From contig NC_134160.1 in NCBI RefSeq assembly GCF_033958435.1, positions 17,099,001-17,163,000 of the forward strand: a DNA stretch of 64,000 bases, in the 5' to 3' direction. The position numbers and the translations under genes were made by a program. This stretch comes from Carettochelys insculpta. Taxonomy: Eukaryota; Chordata; Testudines; Carettochelyidae. Position 1 is the first letter of the stretch. The number at the start of each line of letters is the position of its first letter. Shown here piece by piece: positions 12,945 through 24,545 of this stretch. The notes under the pieces are model-generated. The model was not told the DNA's origin, did no database searches, and saw only the letters and a list, made by a program, of their open reading frames with translations.

Positions 12945-13312
12945 TTATTGGGTAGTAGGTTTCAAACAAACAAAATTAAGTTTTTCTTCACACAATGGAC
13001 AGTCAACCTGTGGAACTCCTCGCTAGAGGATGTTGTGAAGACCAGGACTTTATCAGGGTTCAAAAAAAGAATTCATGAAGGATTGGTCCATCATTACATA
13101 TTAGCCAGGATGGGTAGGAATGGTGTCCCTAGCCTCTGGTTGTCAGAGGCTGGAAAGGATGACAGGAGAGGAATCACTGAATGATTACCTGTTCTGTTCA
13201 CTCCCTCTGAGGCATCTGGCATTGGCCACTGTCAGAAGACAGGATACTGGGCTAGATGGACCTTTGGTCTGACCCAGTGTGGCCATTCTTATGTCACTGG
13301 GAACAACACCTC
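12945..13312 (+). mobile_element. CR1 3' region
   Basis: Includes CCTGTGGAACTCCTCGCTAG, GAGGATGTTGTGAAG and a terminal GACCCAGTGTGGCCATTCTT. Typical CR1 C-terminal and 3' UTR sequence, decayed. Confidence 0.8.
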
Positions 13313-14929
13313 CCATGCCTAAGTGCTATGGTAATACTGAACAGTACTACAAATAGTAGCATGTTTTAAAAATGAACTGAGTTTGCATAAAACTTGCTGG
13401 ACTGACAGCCATGGGGCATGGGGTCACTTGACCATTAGGAACTGAACTGAGACTGCCAGTTCATTTCTTATGAACATCCAAGCTCATCAGAAAGTTTCAG
13501 TGACTCCCAACCTGGGCTTAATTTTGAATCAGGGACCTCAGAGCTAAAGGCTCTGAATCCAATTATCAAACCTCTAAGCCACTGAGAACATTTTTTCTGG
13601 TGAAAACCCCCTTACAACCTTACATCACTTGGAAGATCTGGAAAGTTTTCTCCATGTGTTATCACCATGAGATTTCCATGGGAAAGTTTCCAAGAGGAAC
13701 ATCGTGCAGTCTTTGTCAAGCCACAAGGGAGGGAGCCAGACCCAAAGATTTTTCCATTAGTAATGAGGGAGTCATCTTTCTCCTTCCACCCACTCAGCAT
13801 TCTTTGGAGACAAATTCCCGCTGCCGGAGTTCCTCTGTATAAGAGCTTTAGGGTTTCCTCTCTGCTTTGTTAGCCTCCCAGATGCTTTGAGGCTTGTGTG
13901 GCTGATCTCATCCGTGGGTGTGGCCTACTCATAGCGTCTGGGAACTGACAGACTTGCATGATCCTGCAGCTCTTACAGGAACGCACTGTGGTGGGGGGAA
14001 GTTAGGGAAAACAGGGGTTTGCCATCTGTATGGGTGAGACCTGCGTGGGATATGTATGTTAAATAGCAGTTTTGTGAGAACCGTTAACTGTAGCATTTGA
14101 ATTTACAAAAAGCATTTTGAGGTCATATCTGAAGTTGTTATAAAACTATTAAAATTAAATATATAACTAAAATCTGGCTAAAATGTCTGTTGGGCCTGTT
14201 GATAGCTCTTTCTTAGGACATACATGGAAACTCATTAAGGTTTATTATGCTTTGAAACTTCTGTACAGCAGCCACAGAAGACAGCAACTGAAACATTTCT
14301 ATCTTGCATCAGAAACCACCTAAAGTGGAACGCAACAACCACCACAATGAACTCTTCGTTTTGGTTTTGCGTTTTTATCCTTTTTAGGCTTTATTTTGTT
14401 TTTCAAATAAACATAACTAAAATACTAAAATTCTGTACAAAACATTTTAAAATGAAAAGTCATACGGTTTCTTTTTGCAATGGTTGAATCAAAGCATTTT
14501 GACTTAAAAATTTTTTTTTCTATTCCAAACCGTTTGCCAAATTTGACCTGATATTTCAGTTTCTTGGCAAATTTACTATTTGCTGAAAAAGTATCACCCA
14601 GCTCTGCTCATAACACATCCATGCCATCCGGCAGGCAGCACATACTTCTCAGTGATGAGCAGTTCTCAAAGCTTCCCCAATGTGATTCACTCAGAAGAAC
14701 TTAGATGCCTGAACTTCAGCCTGTCTGATTTTGTGTCTCAAGAGTTAGATCTGAAATCTAGAGACAGTGTACTTCCTTGTGCAATTCCTGGTGCTTTTGG
14801 CTTCCAGTTGGTCTGAGGGTGTCACAAGAGCAGCCTTTGCTGTGACATTTCTGTTTCTGGCCACAGAGAAAGCCCAGACACATGCACAAAGTATGGGAAT
14901 TTAAAAAATAATTAAACAAATACATATAA
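13313..14929. other. No gene seen
   Basis: AT-rich sequence, A/T-rich especially at 14330-14530. Overlapping short ORFs at 13600-13873 have no domain. Confidence 0.55.
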
Positions 14930-15118
14930 ATATAACAATAGATGTACTTGGTCAGACAAAGGTCTGTCTAGTCTATTATCCTGTTTTCTGACAGAGGCCA
15001 GTGCCAGGTATCCCTGATGGAATGAACAGAACAGGTAATCCTCAAGTGATCCATCCCCTGTCATCCATTCCCAGCTTCTGACAAACAGAGGCCAGGGACA
15101 CCATCCTAACCCATCTGG
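14930..15118 (-). mobile_element. CR1 3' tail
   Basis: GGTCAGACAAAGGTCTGTCT, CAGTGCCAGGTATCCC and GAGGCCAGGGACACCATCC match the CR1 tail seen at 17260-17420. It directly adjoins the LINE at 15119. Confidence 0.75.
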
Positions 15119-16284
15119 ACCAGTAACTAGTGTCTGAGGTCTTCCTGTTTTGTGTTTTCCTTGAAGGATCCATGTGAGAGCTTGATGGACTATGCTGGAT
15201 GATGCTTTTCGGAGAGTGTGGCCTGGCCATCCCCACTTTCTTCTCTTGATTTCAATGTCAATTGGTTCTTGTCCTGCTCTGTTCTGAAAGCTCCTCATTT
15301 GTGACAAAGTCTTGCCATTTGATGTGAAGGATGTACCTCAGGCATCTGTTTATGAATGTTTGTAGCCTGCGATTTGAAGACTTTTTAGTATGCCAGTTCT
15401 CACTTCCATTCAAGAGCACACGCTTCATATTTGTGTTGAAGAGCACAGTTTCATCCTCACAGATGCTATTTGTGATCTTCATATGGGACTGTGAGCATGG
15501 CATGCAGCTGTTGCTTTGCCTGTCCTGGTATTAATATCCTTATCTGTTCCTCCGTCTCTGCCTGTAATACTCACCAAGTAGGTGAGCTGCTCCACATCTT
15601 CCAGGCCATTCCCTCCCAGTGTGGTGATGATGTTATTCGACTGGTTGATCCTCTTTGTCTTGGTCATTCCCTTGTTAATGCTCAGTCCAGTCATTGTGGC
15701 GGTTTTGTCTGGTCAGTGTTATGACCTTTGCTTCATGCTTTCTTGTTGGTGTGAAAGGAGGGCAACCTCATCAGCAAAATCAATGTCCTCTAGCTGTTTG
15801 AAAAGTGTCCACTGAATGCCTAGATGATGGCCATTTGTTGTGCTGTTCATAATCCAGTCCATTGTGATCAAGGACAGGGAAGGTGACAATAGGTATCCTT
15901 GCCGTACTCCTGAGAGTATGCTGAAGGATTCTGTCAAGACACCATTGTGAAAAACTTGGCTTGTGAAGGGTTCATACATTGAACAAATCAAGTTAATAAT
16001 TTTTGATGGGATGCCACAGCGTTGCAATAATTTCCACAAATTATCTCTGTCAGTGCTGTCAAAGGCTTTTTCAAAGTTTATGAAGGTTATGTACAGCAGG
16101 GAGCCCCACTCAAATGACCGTTCTATGATCATTCTGAGAGTTGCTATTTAGTCAGTACAAGATCTTTCACTTTAGAAGGTGGCCTGTTCTCCCCTGAGCT
16201 GTCTATCAATCTCTGTCTTCATTCTCTCCAAGAGAATCTTATTGAACGTTTTCCCTGGAATAGACAGGAATGTCATGCTTTAAA
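15119..16284 (-). pseudogene. Non-LTR reverse transcriptase, 3' half, decayed
   Basis: Read on the minus strand in several frames. It has ITFINFEKAFDSTDRDNLWK (motif A), SGVRQGYLLSPSLSLITMDW (motif B) and EDIDFADEVALLSH, where the usual FADD is FADE. C-terminal pieces follow: LEDVEQLTYLVSITGRDGGT, then RCLRYILHIKW and KWGWPGHTLRKA ahead of a GRPQT stretch. The FADE change and frameshifts mean it is inactive. The layout fits an RTE-like or related LINE clade rather than CR1. The same family appears at 2225-3030 and 51045-51245. Confidence 0.75.
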
Positions 16285-16327
16285 CTTGCTGCCTATTAAT
16301 TTCACTTGGTGACCTTTGGTTCCTGTG

Positions 16328-16690
16328 TTATGAAGTACGACTAATCTTTGGGAATGTAAAATAGTTGGTTTGGTTCCTGTTCATTTCCAGAAATGGGTAA
16401 ATTGTTGGGATGAGGATGGGACTGATATGTCTTCTGAGCCGTTTTACCTGTCTGCCGTCGTTACTTGTATAATTCAAGATGAGTGAAAAGTAACGTAAGC
16501 CCGGTGTGACAGCTTGAACTTCATTCTGGGTTATTTGGCCTTCCAGCACTTTAGGATGTCGTGGTAGTGTGAACACCCTGGGTATTGTGTCAGTAACATT
16601 AAGGGGTGGAGAGGAGAGGCAAAGCAGCCATGTACCCAGTAACCGCGGTAAGAGGTGCAGCATTGAGACAGAAGAAACAACGCTTCTCAT
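16328..16690 (-). other. Unrecognised 120-codon ORF
   Basis: Starts at an ATG. The first 30 residues have a leucine-rich stretch (MLHLLPRLLGTWLLCL) that could pass for a signal peptide. Later come TFTLPRHP-like VFTLPRHPKVLEG, and a basic QVKRLRRHI. No domain recognised. It lies just upstream (5' side) of the LINE at 15119-16284 and could be chance or an unknown repeat. A short CR1-like remnant lies at about 16285-16335. Confidence 0.2.
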
Positions 16691-17237
16691 TGTGCTTTTA
16701 GGTTTAGGGTAATACTTGTTCTCCAGCTTGGCATGGCTGTGGCATTTGCATAGAAGAATGTTAGCTTTGGGGTTTTTAAAGCCTTGTGCTTCTTTACGTT
16801 TTTAGGTGCTCAGGAGTTTTCTGCCTTGGCATACTGTAGAGATAAAGTTGGGCTGTTATTTTATTTCTTAAGGGCTTTGATTAGGGAGTTGAGCCTCATT
16901 TAGAGAAGCATCCGATTCTGTGGAACAAGCATTTTCCACTCAATGTTCCAAAAATCAGCAGTCTGCAGAGCCAAGATGTATAATTTAGAACAGTTAGCTG
17001 ACAAGAAAATCCCAGGATTCTGCTAGCGTGGGGAGAGATTGAAACATCTTGAGGTCACTATTGGGTCAGCCCAAGGAAATGTGCATTGCTCTATTGAGTA
17101 GGATAAGGAAGCTAGAGGAAGAGTCAGCATAACTATTGCTTAGGGATACCATGTCTCCCCAGTCTATTAGAATTCTCTGTGAGGGGGTCAATGAACATTC
17201 AGACCTGGGTGATCCAGGGGTTATAATGAACCTGGAC
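16691..17237. other. No gene seen
   Basis: No repeat or coding signal recognised between the unknown ORF and the CR1. Confidence 0.55.
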
Positions 17238-20215
17238 TATAACATAAGAATGGCCATACTGGGTCAGATCAAAGGTCCATCCAGGCCGGTAGCCTCTCTG
17301 CCAACAGTGGCCAGTGCCAGGTGGCCCAGAGGGGGTGGACCGAAGAGAATGATCAAGCGATTTGTCTCCTGCCATCCATCTCCAGCCTCTGACAATCAGA
17401 GGCCAGGGACACCATTCCTACCCTTGGCTAATAGCCTTTTATGGACCTAACATTCATGAATTTATCTAGCTCCTTCTTAAATTCTGTTATACTCCTAGCC
17501 TTCACAGTTTCCTCTGGCAAGGAGTTCCACAGGTTAACTGTGCACTGAGGTGAAGAAGAACTTTCTTTTATTAGTTTTAAACCTGCTTCACATTAATTTC
17601 ATTTGGTGTCCTCTAATAGTTCTTGTATTATGGGCACAAGTAAATAACATCTCCTTATTCACCCTCTGCACACCTGTCATAATTTTATATACCTCTGTTA
17701 TGTCCTCCCTCAACCTCCTCTTTTCTAAACTGAAAAGTCCCAATCTTTTTAGCCTCTGCTCATACAGGACCTGTTCCAAGCCCCTAATCATTCTAGTTGC
17801 CCTTTTTCGAACCTTTTCAAGTGCCAGGATATCTTTTTTAAGTGAGGAGACCACATCTGTACACAGTATTCAAGATGTGGGCGTACCATAGATTTATATA
17901 GGGGCAGCAAGTTACTCCTTGTCTTATTTTCTATCCCTTTTTCATTAATACCTAACATCCTATTTGCCTTTTGGACGGCCTCTGCACACTGCGTGGATGT
18001 TTTCAAGGAACTATCCATGATAACTACAAGATCTGTTTCCTGATTAGTTATAGCTAAATTAGCCCCCATTATATTGTAAGTGTAGTTGGGGTTATTTTTT
18101 CCATTGAGCATTACCTTACACTTATCCACATTTAAATTCATTTGCCATTTTATTGCCCAATCACTCAGTTTGATGAGATCTTTTTGAAGTTCTTGACAGT
18201 CTGCCTTTGTCTTGACTATCTTGAGCAGTTTAGTGTCATCTGCAAACTTTGCCACCTCACTGCTCACCCCCTTCTCCAGATCATTTATGAATAAATTGAA
18301 GAGGGTTGGTCCTAGGACTGACCCTTGGGGCCACCACTAGTTACCCCGCTCCATTTGGAAAATTTTCCATTTATGTCTACCCTTTGTTTCCTGTCTTTTA
18401 ACCAGTTCTCAGTCCATGAAAGGACCTTCCCTCTTATCCCATGACAACTTAATTTACATAAGAGCCTTTGAGATACCTTGTCAAAGGCTTTCTGGAAATC
18501 TAAGTATAGTATATCCACTGGATCTCCCCTGTGCGCATGCTTGTTAACCCCTTCAAAGAACTCTAATAGAGTAGTGAGACATGATTTCCCTCTGCAGAAA
18601 CCATGTTGACTTTTGCCCATCAAATTATGTTCTTCTACGTGCCTGACAATTTTATTCTTTACTATTGTTTCAACTAGTTTGTCTGGAAGTGGCATTAAAC
18701 TTACCAGTCTGTAATTGCCAGGGTCACCTCTAGAGCCCTTCTCAAATATTGGTGTCACATTAGCCATCTTCCAGTCATTAGGTACGGAAGCTGATCCAAA
18801 GGACAGGTTACAAACTAGTGTTGAGAGCTCTGCAATTTCCCATTTGAATTCTTCAGAACCCTTGGATGAATGCCATCCAGTCCTGGTGATTTGTTAACGT
18901 AAAGTTTATCTATTTGTTCCAAAACCTCCTCTAATGACACTTCAATCCCAGACAGTTCCTCAGTTTTATTTCCCACAAAAAACGGTGCAGATTTGGGAAT
19001 CTCCCCAACATGCTCAGCCGTGAAGACTGAAGCAAAGAAATCATGTAGTCTCTCTGCAATGGCTTTATCGTCCTTGATTGCTCCTTTTGTATTTGTATCG
19101 TCTAGGGGACCCACTGGTTTTTTAGCAGGCTTCCGGCTTCTAATGTATTTAAAAAACATTTTGTTATTACTTTTTGAGCTTTTGGCTAGCTGTTACTCAA
19201 AATCTTTTTTGGCTTTCCTTATTACAGCTTTACACTTAATTTGGTAGTGTTTATGTTCCTTTCTATTTACCTCACTAGGATTTGCCTTCCACCTTTTGCA
19301 AGATGCCTTTTTATCTCTCACTGCTTGTTTTACATGGGTGTTAACCCATGGTGGCTCTTTTTTCAGTCTCTTAGCATGTTTTTTAATTTAGGGTATACAT
19401 TTAAGTTGGATCTATTCTAGAGTCTTTGAGAAGCTTCCATGCAGCTTGCAGGGTTTTTGTTCTAGTCACTCTGGCTTTTAATTTCTGTTTAACTAACCTC
19501 CTTGTTTTTGCATAATTCCCCCTTTTGAAATTAAATGCCAGAGTGTTGGACTGCTGAAGTGTTCTTCCCACCACAGGAATATTAAATGTTATTAAATTAT
19601 GATCATTATTCCCAAGCGGTCCTGTAATACTGACCTTGTGGACCAGATCCTGCGCTCCACTCAATACTAAATCGAGAATTGCCCCTCCCCTTGTGAGTTC
19701 CCATATTAGCTGCTCCAAGAAGCAGTCATTAACGGCATCGAGAAATCTTATTTCTGCATCTCGTCCTGATGTGACATGTACTCAGTCAATATGGGGATAA
19801 TTGGAATCCCCCATTACTATTGAGTGTTTTATTTTGGTAGCCTCTCTAATCTCCCTTAGCATTTCAGCACCACTATCACTGTCCTGATGAGGCAGTCAAT
19901 AATATATCCCAACTGCTATATTTTTAGTAGAGCTTGGAAATACTCTCCATAGTGATTCTAGGGAACATTTGGATTCATTTAAAATTCTTATTTCATTTGA
20001 TTCTACATTATCTTTGACATACTGCGCCACTCTGCCACCCACATGGCCCATTCTGTCCTTCCGATATATTTTATATCCTGGTATGATTGTGTCCCCATAC
20101 ATTGTCTTCATTCCACCAGGTTTCCATGATGCCTATTATATCAATTTCCTCCTTTAATACAAGGTACTCTAGTTCACCCATCTTATTAGTCAGACTTACA
20201 GCGTTTCTGTATAAG
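17238..20215 (-). mobile_element. CR1 LINE, about 3 kb, 5'-truncated
   Basis: The 3' end lies at the low-coordinate side (CATAAGAATGGCCATACTGG). The 5' side ends within the endonuclease region near 20215. It abuts a second CR1 in the opposite orientation with no spacer. Confidence 0.85.
17588..20111 (-). pseudogene. CR1 ORF2 remnant: endonuclease and reverse transcriptase
   Basis: Read from high to low coordinates. The endonuclease portion (20111-19401) has GYKIYRKDRMGHVGGRVAQY and GAILDLVLS. Near 19159-18815 is the linker with PVGPL and NKSPGLDGIHPRVLK. The RT (18767-18312) has DILYLDFQKAFDKVSQRLL and HGFCRGKSCLTTLLEF. Then comes [12 protein letters not shown] (catalytic FADD intact) and the C-terminal [20 protein letters not shown]. 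Several frameshifts and stops separate the blocks. CR1 copies by target-primed reverse transcription; this copy is dead. Confidence 0.88.
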
Positions 20216-21375
20216 AGCACCTATAACAGCGCCTTTGACAAGATTTCTCTTCAAAAGCTGAAAAGCAAAGTAAGCTGTGATGGGATCAGAGGGAAGTTCC
20301 TCTGCTGAATCAGTACCTGTTAAAAGATAAGAACCAAAGGCGACAATTTACACAGTGGGGAGATAAACAGTGGCATCCCCAAGGATCAGATCTCAGATCA
20401 GTGCAGTTCAACACATTCATGAATTATTTGATTTTAAAAGAGTACATTTAGGTGGCAAAGTTTGAAGATGATACAAAATGATCCACCATGGTAAAGTCCA
20501 ATGCTGATCGCAAAGAATTAGAAAGGGATCTCACAAAACTGAGTGATTCAGAAAAGAAAAAAAAAAAGAAAAGGAAAGAAAAGATGAAATTCAGTGTTGA
20601 TAAGTGGAGAATAAGACACAATAAGACACACGTTCCCAATACATATACAAAGTGGTGGGGTCTAAATTACACGTTACTACTCAAGAAAGAGATCTTACCT
20701 GCTCAATGACCAGCAGATTTAAAATAAACAAAAAACAAACAAAAAAACCCAGCAGAATGTTAGGAACCACCAGAAAAAAGTGATACATATTAGGACAGAA
20801 GGTATCGTAATTCCACCATATAAAGGCATGGTACTCCCACATTTTGAATACTGCATGCAGTTTGGTTGCTCCATCACAAAAAAAGATATATTGGAATTAA
20901 AAGAAATTCAGAAAAGGAAAACAAAAATGGTTAGGGGAATGGAACAGCCTTGAAACGAGGAGAAATTAAAAACACTGAGACTGTTCAGTTTAGAAAAGAG
21001 ATTATATGAAAATCATCCAATGAAATTCAGAGGCGGTAGGTTAAAAGCAATTATAGGGAAGTATTTCTTTGCACAAGACACAGTCAAGATGGGGAATGCA
21101 TTGCCAGAGGATGTTGTGAACGCCAAAATTATAACTGGGTTCAAAAAAGATGGAGGAGACAGGTTTGTTAGTGGCTAGTAGCCAAGATGGTCAGGTTTGC
21201 AAATCTGTGGTTTGGGTGTCTTCAAACCTCAGACTGACAGATGCTGGGAACTGGCAGTGGGATGGATCATCTTGCTCTGTTCATTCCTTCAGAAGCATCT
21301 GTCATTGCTCACTGTCAGACAGGGTACTGGGTGAGAGAGACTATTGGTCTGGGCCAGTATAGACAGTCTTTATTC
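20216..21375 (+). mobile_element. CR1 LINE fragment with 3' end, head-to-head with its neighbour
   Basis: Starts inside the RT (AFDKISLQKLKSKVSCDGIRG), continues with KSNADRKELERDLTKLSD, then a CR1 3' region ending GGTACTGGGTGAGAGAGAC and CAGTATAGACAGTC. An A-rich stretch at 20555-20585 lies inside. Confidence 0.8.
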
Positions 21376-23153
21376 TTACTCAGAGTTTGGTGATTCCAGT
21401 TCCATTCATACCTCCATTTCTCTCACATCTTCCTAACATAGCTGCAAACTGCTGTCTCCAAGTAAACGTCTGTTTCCCCCCATAGCATGCCAGTATTCTC
21501 TGAACCTGTCCCTGGCTTCTGCTTCTTTTCTGAGTGGGTTTGGCAAGAGGGTTGTCTGCACTCTGCTGTGAGGATTTTTGGAAAAGTCAAATATGTGTCT
21601 TGAAGAAGTTTCTCCATAATCTGCAGCATATTGGGTTCACTTCCAAAATTCTTTCAAATTAAGGTGCTTCCTGTTTTTTTTTTTTCAAATATAACAGGGT
21701 CTCCATTTAAATGAAATTTGCATTATTGTTAATGGCAATTGGTCAGATACTTCATGTGTATAGTGCCAGTAGTTTATGGATGGGTATCCGTGTCTCTGGT
21801 TTGAAGGAACAAATAAAATTCAATATTCCCCACAGGACCCTTGCTGGAGCCTTCCGCACTACGAGAAAGCGGGTGTGGGTTTCTACATATGGATGAAGAT
21901 CACTGGCTCAGCAGCATGCCAGAAAACAGCTAGTGAATGTCCCCTTCTGCCCAAGCTGCACACAAGTTCAAATCAGCTGGGCTGAACAACTCCCTTTAGG
22001 CCAAACTGAAAAGGGAGAGAGAATGAACTGGATTTCCCTCAAGGGTTATCATTTCACTCAGATGATAATCCCCCAGGAGGAAGTGGACAAAGGGAAAGGC
22101 AACCATTTATTTCGTCAGACAATGCTCTTGTCTTCTGAGTTACACTGATGTCATTCCCAATCCATTTCTGATTGGGAGGAGGGAGTAAGGATTTTGGAGA
22201 TCATTCTGACCCCCACCCTGTACACAGAGCCTTTCAAAGTTTGTGTGGCTGGGGGGATGGAGCAGAGTCCAGGAGCCTGGGAGAAAAAGGCAGATTTGAC
22301 AAACCAGACCGATCCACCAATGAAATGTGTTTGATTTGCAGCATTTAGTATGTCTCATTTCCGTGGAAGTGTTAAGCGCCTCATAGGCCGCCCACAGAAA
22401 TTAGTATGGCGACAAAATTATGATTAACCCTGTTGGCTAGTATTGTGGGTGGAGCTGCTAGTGACCCGTAAGTTTCAGTTGCCTAATACTTTCCATCATG
22501 AAAGATTCTTGCAACTTTTTTGAGAGGGAGATTCTTACAACTCCAGTGTTTGCAGCAGGCCTTTCAATTTTGCAGAAAGAAAGCACTTGGTTGGAAAAGT
22601 GTCTTTTCTTTGTCTCATGAAATTACATGGAGGTTTTGCTGAAACATGAACTTATGAAAATCACCATTTCCATTGCTCAGGGAGATTGTGGCATTTTGCC
22701 AACATAATGAAATACGTACATTCTAATAGGCCGGGCACAAACTGTATACCCGGAAGCAGCAGCAGCAGTAGTCTCTGAATTGGAGCATATGAGGGTAAAC
22801 AGAGTCTCCTTTCTCAGCCTGTTAATGTACTTCTGTAGCTTGACTAGTAAAAGCCATGCCTCTGGCTGCAGTGCTGAAGGTTGGGCATTCACCCATTGCT
22901 GGTGGGGTGTGATTTAGTGGGCAGCTGCAATTGTGCATAAGGGAATTGGTTTTTACCTTTTTTTTTTTAAATCTTAGAAACTTGCATACAAAATTGTGAT
23001 TAAAGGGTATTATTTAAGAATGCAAAATCAATCAGAGGCAAATTAAGGTTGCACAGGAAATCTTAAATGTAGCATTTCCTAATCTTTGCTTGAATTTGCT
23101 ATCTGAGTGAAGTTATTGTAACATGGTGTTTTTATATGTAATACAGAAAAAAG
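21376..23153. other. No gene seen
   Basis: No repeat recognised. T-runs at about 21675 and 22960. Confidence 0.55.
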
Positions 23154-23255
23154 GCCTGTAGACAGAGCACAGAACTTGGAGTTAAGACTCCTGGATTTCA
23201 TTCCCTGTTCTGCCAGTGCGAACGTGGACAAGATATTGCTACTTTCATTTTCTAC
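23154..23255 (+). mobile_element. MIR-like core-SINE fragment
   Basis: GAGCACAGAACTTGGAGTTA and CCCTGTTCTGCCAGTG are the conserved core of MIR-type SINEs. Confidence 0.5.
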
Positions 23256-23544
23256 TCTTGAAGTCTCTCCAAGTGCCTTCACTTTACTGTAGTGTTGATT
23301 TTGCTACTTCCCTAGCTTTGAGATTTATGGTCGAAAAGTACCTTACGATTTTCTGTTACGTGCATTTTGGAATGAGAACAGTTAGATTATTTGACTAAAT
23401 GGTTCTTAATAATCTTGTGTCTTTATTTCATTTACCTAACCCCTGTTCACTTTGTAGCTCTTTTGCTCATCTTTCTATGTATCTATCTTCAGTTACAGTC
23501 TGATACCAGAGCTCCTGCAGCGTCACCTTTATGACATAGGGTAA

Positions 23545-24545
23545 ACCCACAGGGATAGATTCTTGGCCCTGTGCCATTTAACATATTTTTAATGAGCTGG
23601 AAGATAACATAAAATCCTTGATAAAGTTTGCAGATGACATAAAATTGGGGGAATGTTAAATAATGAGGACTGCACATCTCTGATTCATAGCAACCTAAAT
23701 CACTTGGTAAACCAGGTGCAAGCAAACAATATTCATTTTAATATGTCTAAAGGTAAATGTGGGAGCAAAGAATGTCATCTATAGCTACAGGCTATAGGAC
23801 ACTATCCTGGGAAGCAGTGACTGAAAAATATTTTTGGGTCTTGGCGGATAGTGAGCTGAACATGAGCTCCCAATGCAATACTGTGGCTAGAAGAGCTAAT
23901 GCAATCTGGGGAAGAATAAATAGGGACTCTTGAATAAGAGTTGTCCAATTATTTGAGGTCTGTGTTTCACTGTGGGGGGTTGTTGCTGGAATCCTGTGTA
24001 CAGTTCTGGAGGTCCCAGTTCTAGAAGGTGTTGATCAATTGGACAGGGTTTGGGGAAGAGCCAGGAGAATGACGTAAGGGTTAGAAAACCTGCCTTGTTG
24101 TGCTAAATGCGAGGAACTCCATCTGTTTACCTTAACAAAGAAAAGGTTCAGGGTGTCTTGATCAGTCTGTAAGTACCTACATGGGATGGGAGCAGATATT
24201 TAACGCTGGGCTCTTCAGTCTAGCTGAGACATGGCTGCAGGTTGAAGTTAGATAATTCAGATTAGAAGGAGGGCATGCATTTTTGTTTACAGTCTTCTTG
24301 TAGCTGGATTGGTCCCAGGATATTAGCGAGACAAGGTGCATGAAGGATTATCTTTCATTGGACCAGCTTCTGTTGGTGAGAGAGTCATCTGTGAGAGTAA
24401 TTAATCATTGGCAAGGTTTAAAATGGAGTGTGGTGGAGTCTTAAATCAAGATTGGATGATGTTCTAAAAGATCTGACCAGGAAGTATTTGAGGGAAGTTC
24501 TAAGGTCTATGCTGTACTGGAGGTTAAATAGGTTATCATAAGGAT
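23545..24545 (+). mobile_element. CR1 LINE 3' fragment with a nested short repeat
   Basis: RT motif C region AAGTTTGCAGATGACATAAA near 23626, then a CR1 C-terminal and 3' region. A repeat at about 24300-24389 (TGGTCCCAGGATATTAGCGA, GGACCAGCTTCTGTTGG) interrupts it. Confidence 0.75.

Noticed and set aside
17588..20111. Endogenous retrovirus pol
   Set aside because: Motifs (KAFD, FADDTKL, HLEYC.Q.W) and the truncated 5' end fit CR1 LINEs; no LTR, integrase or protease is seen.
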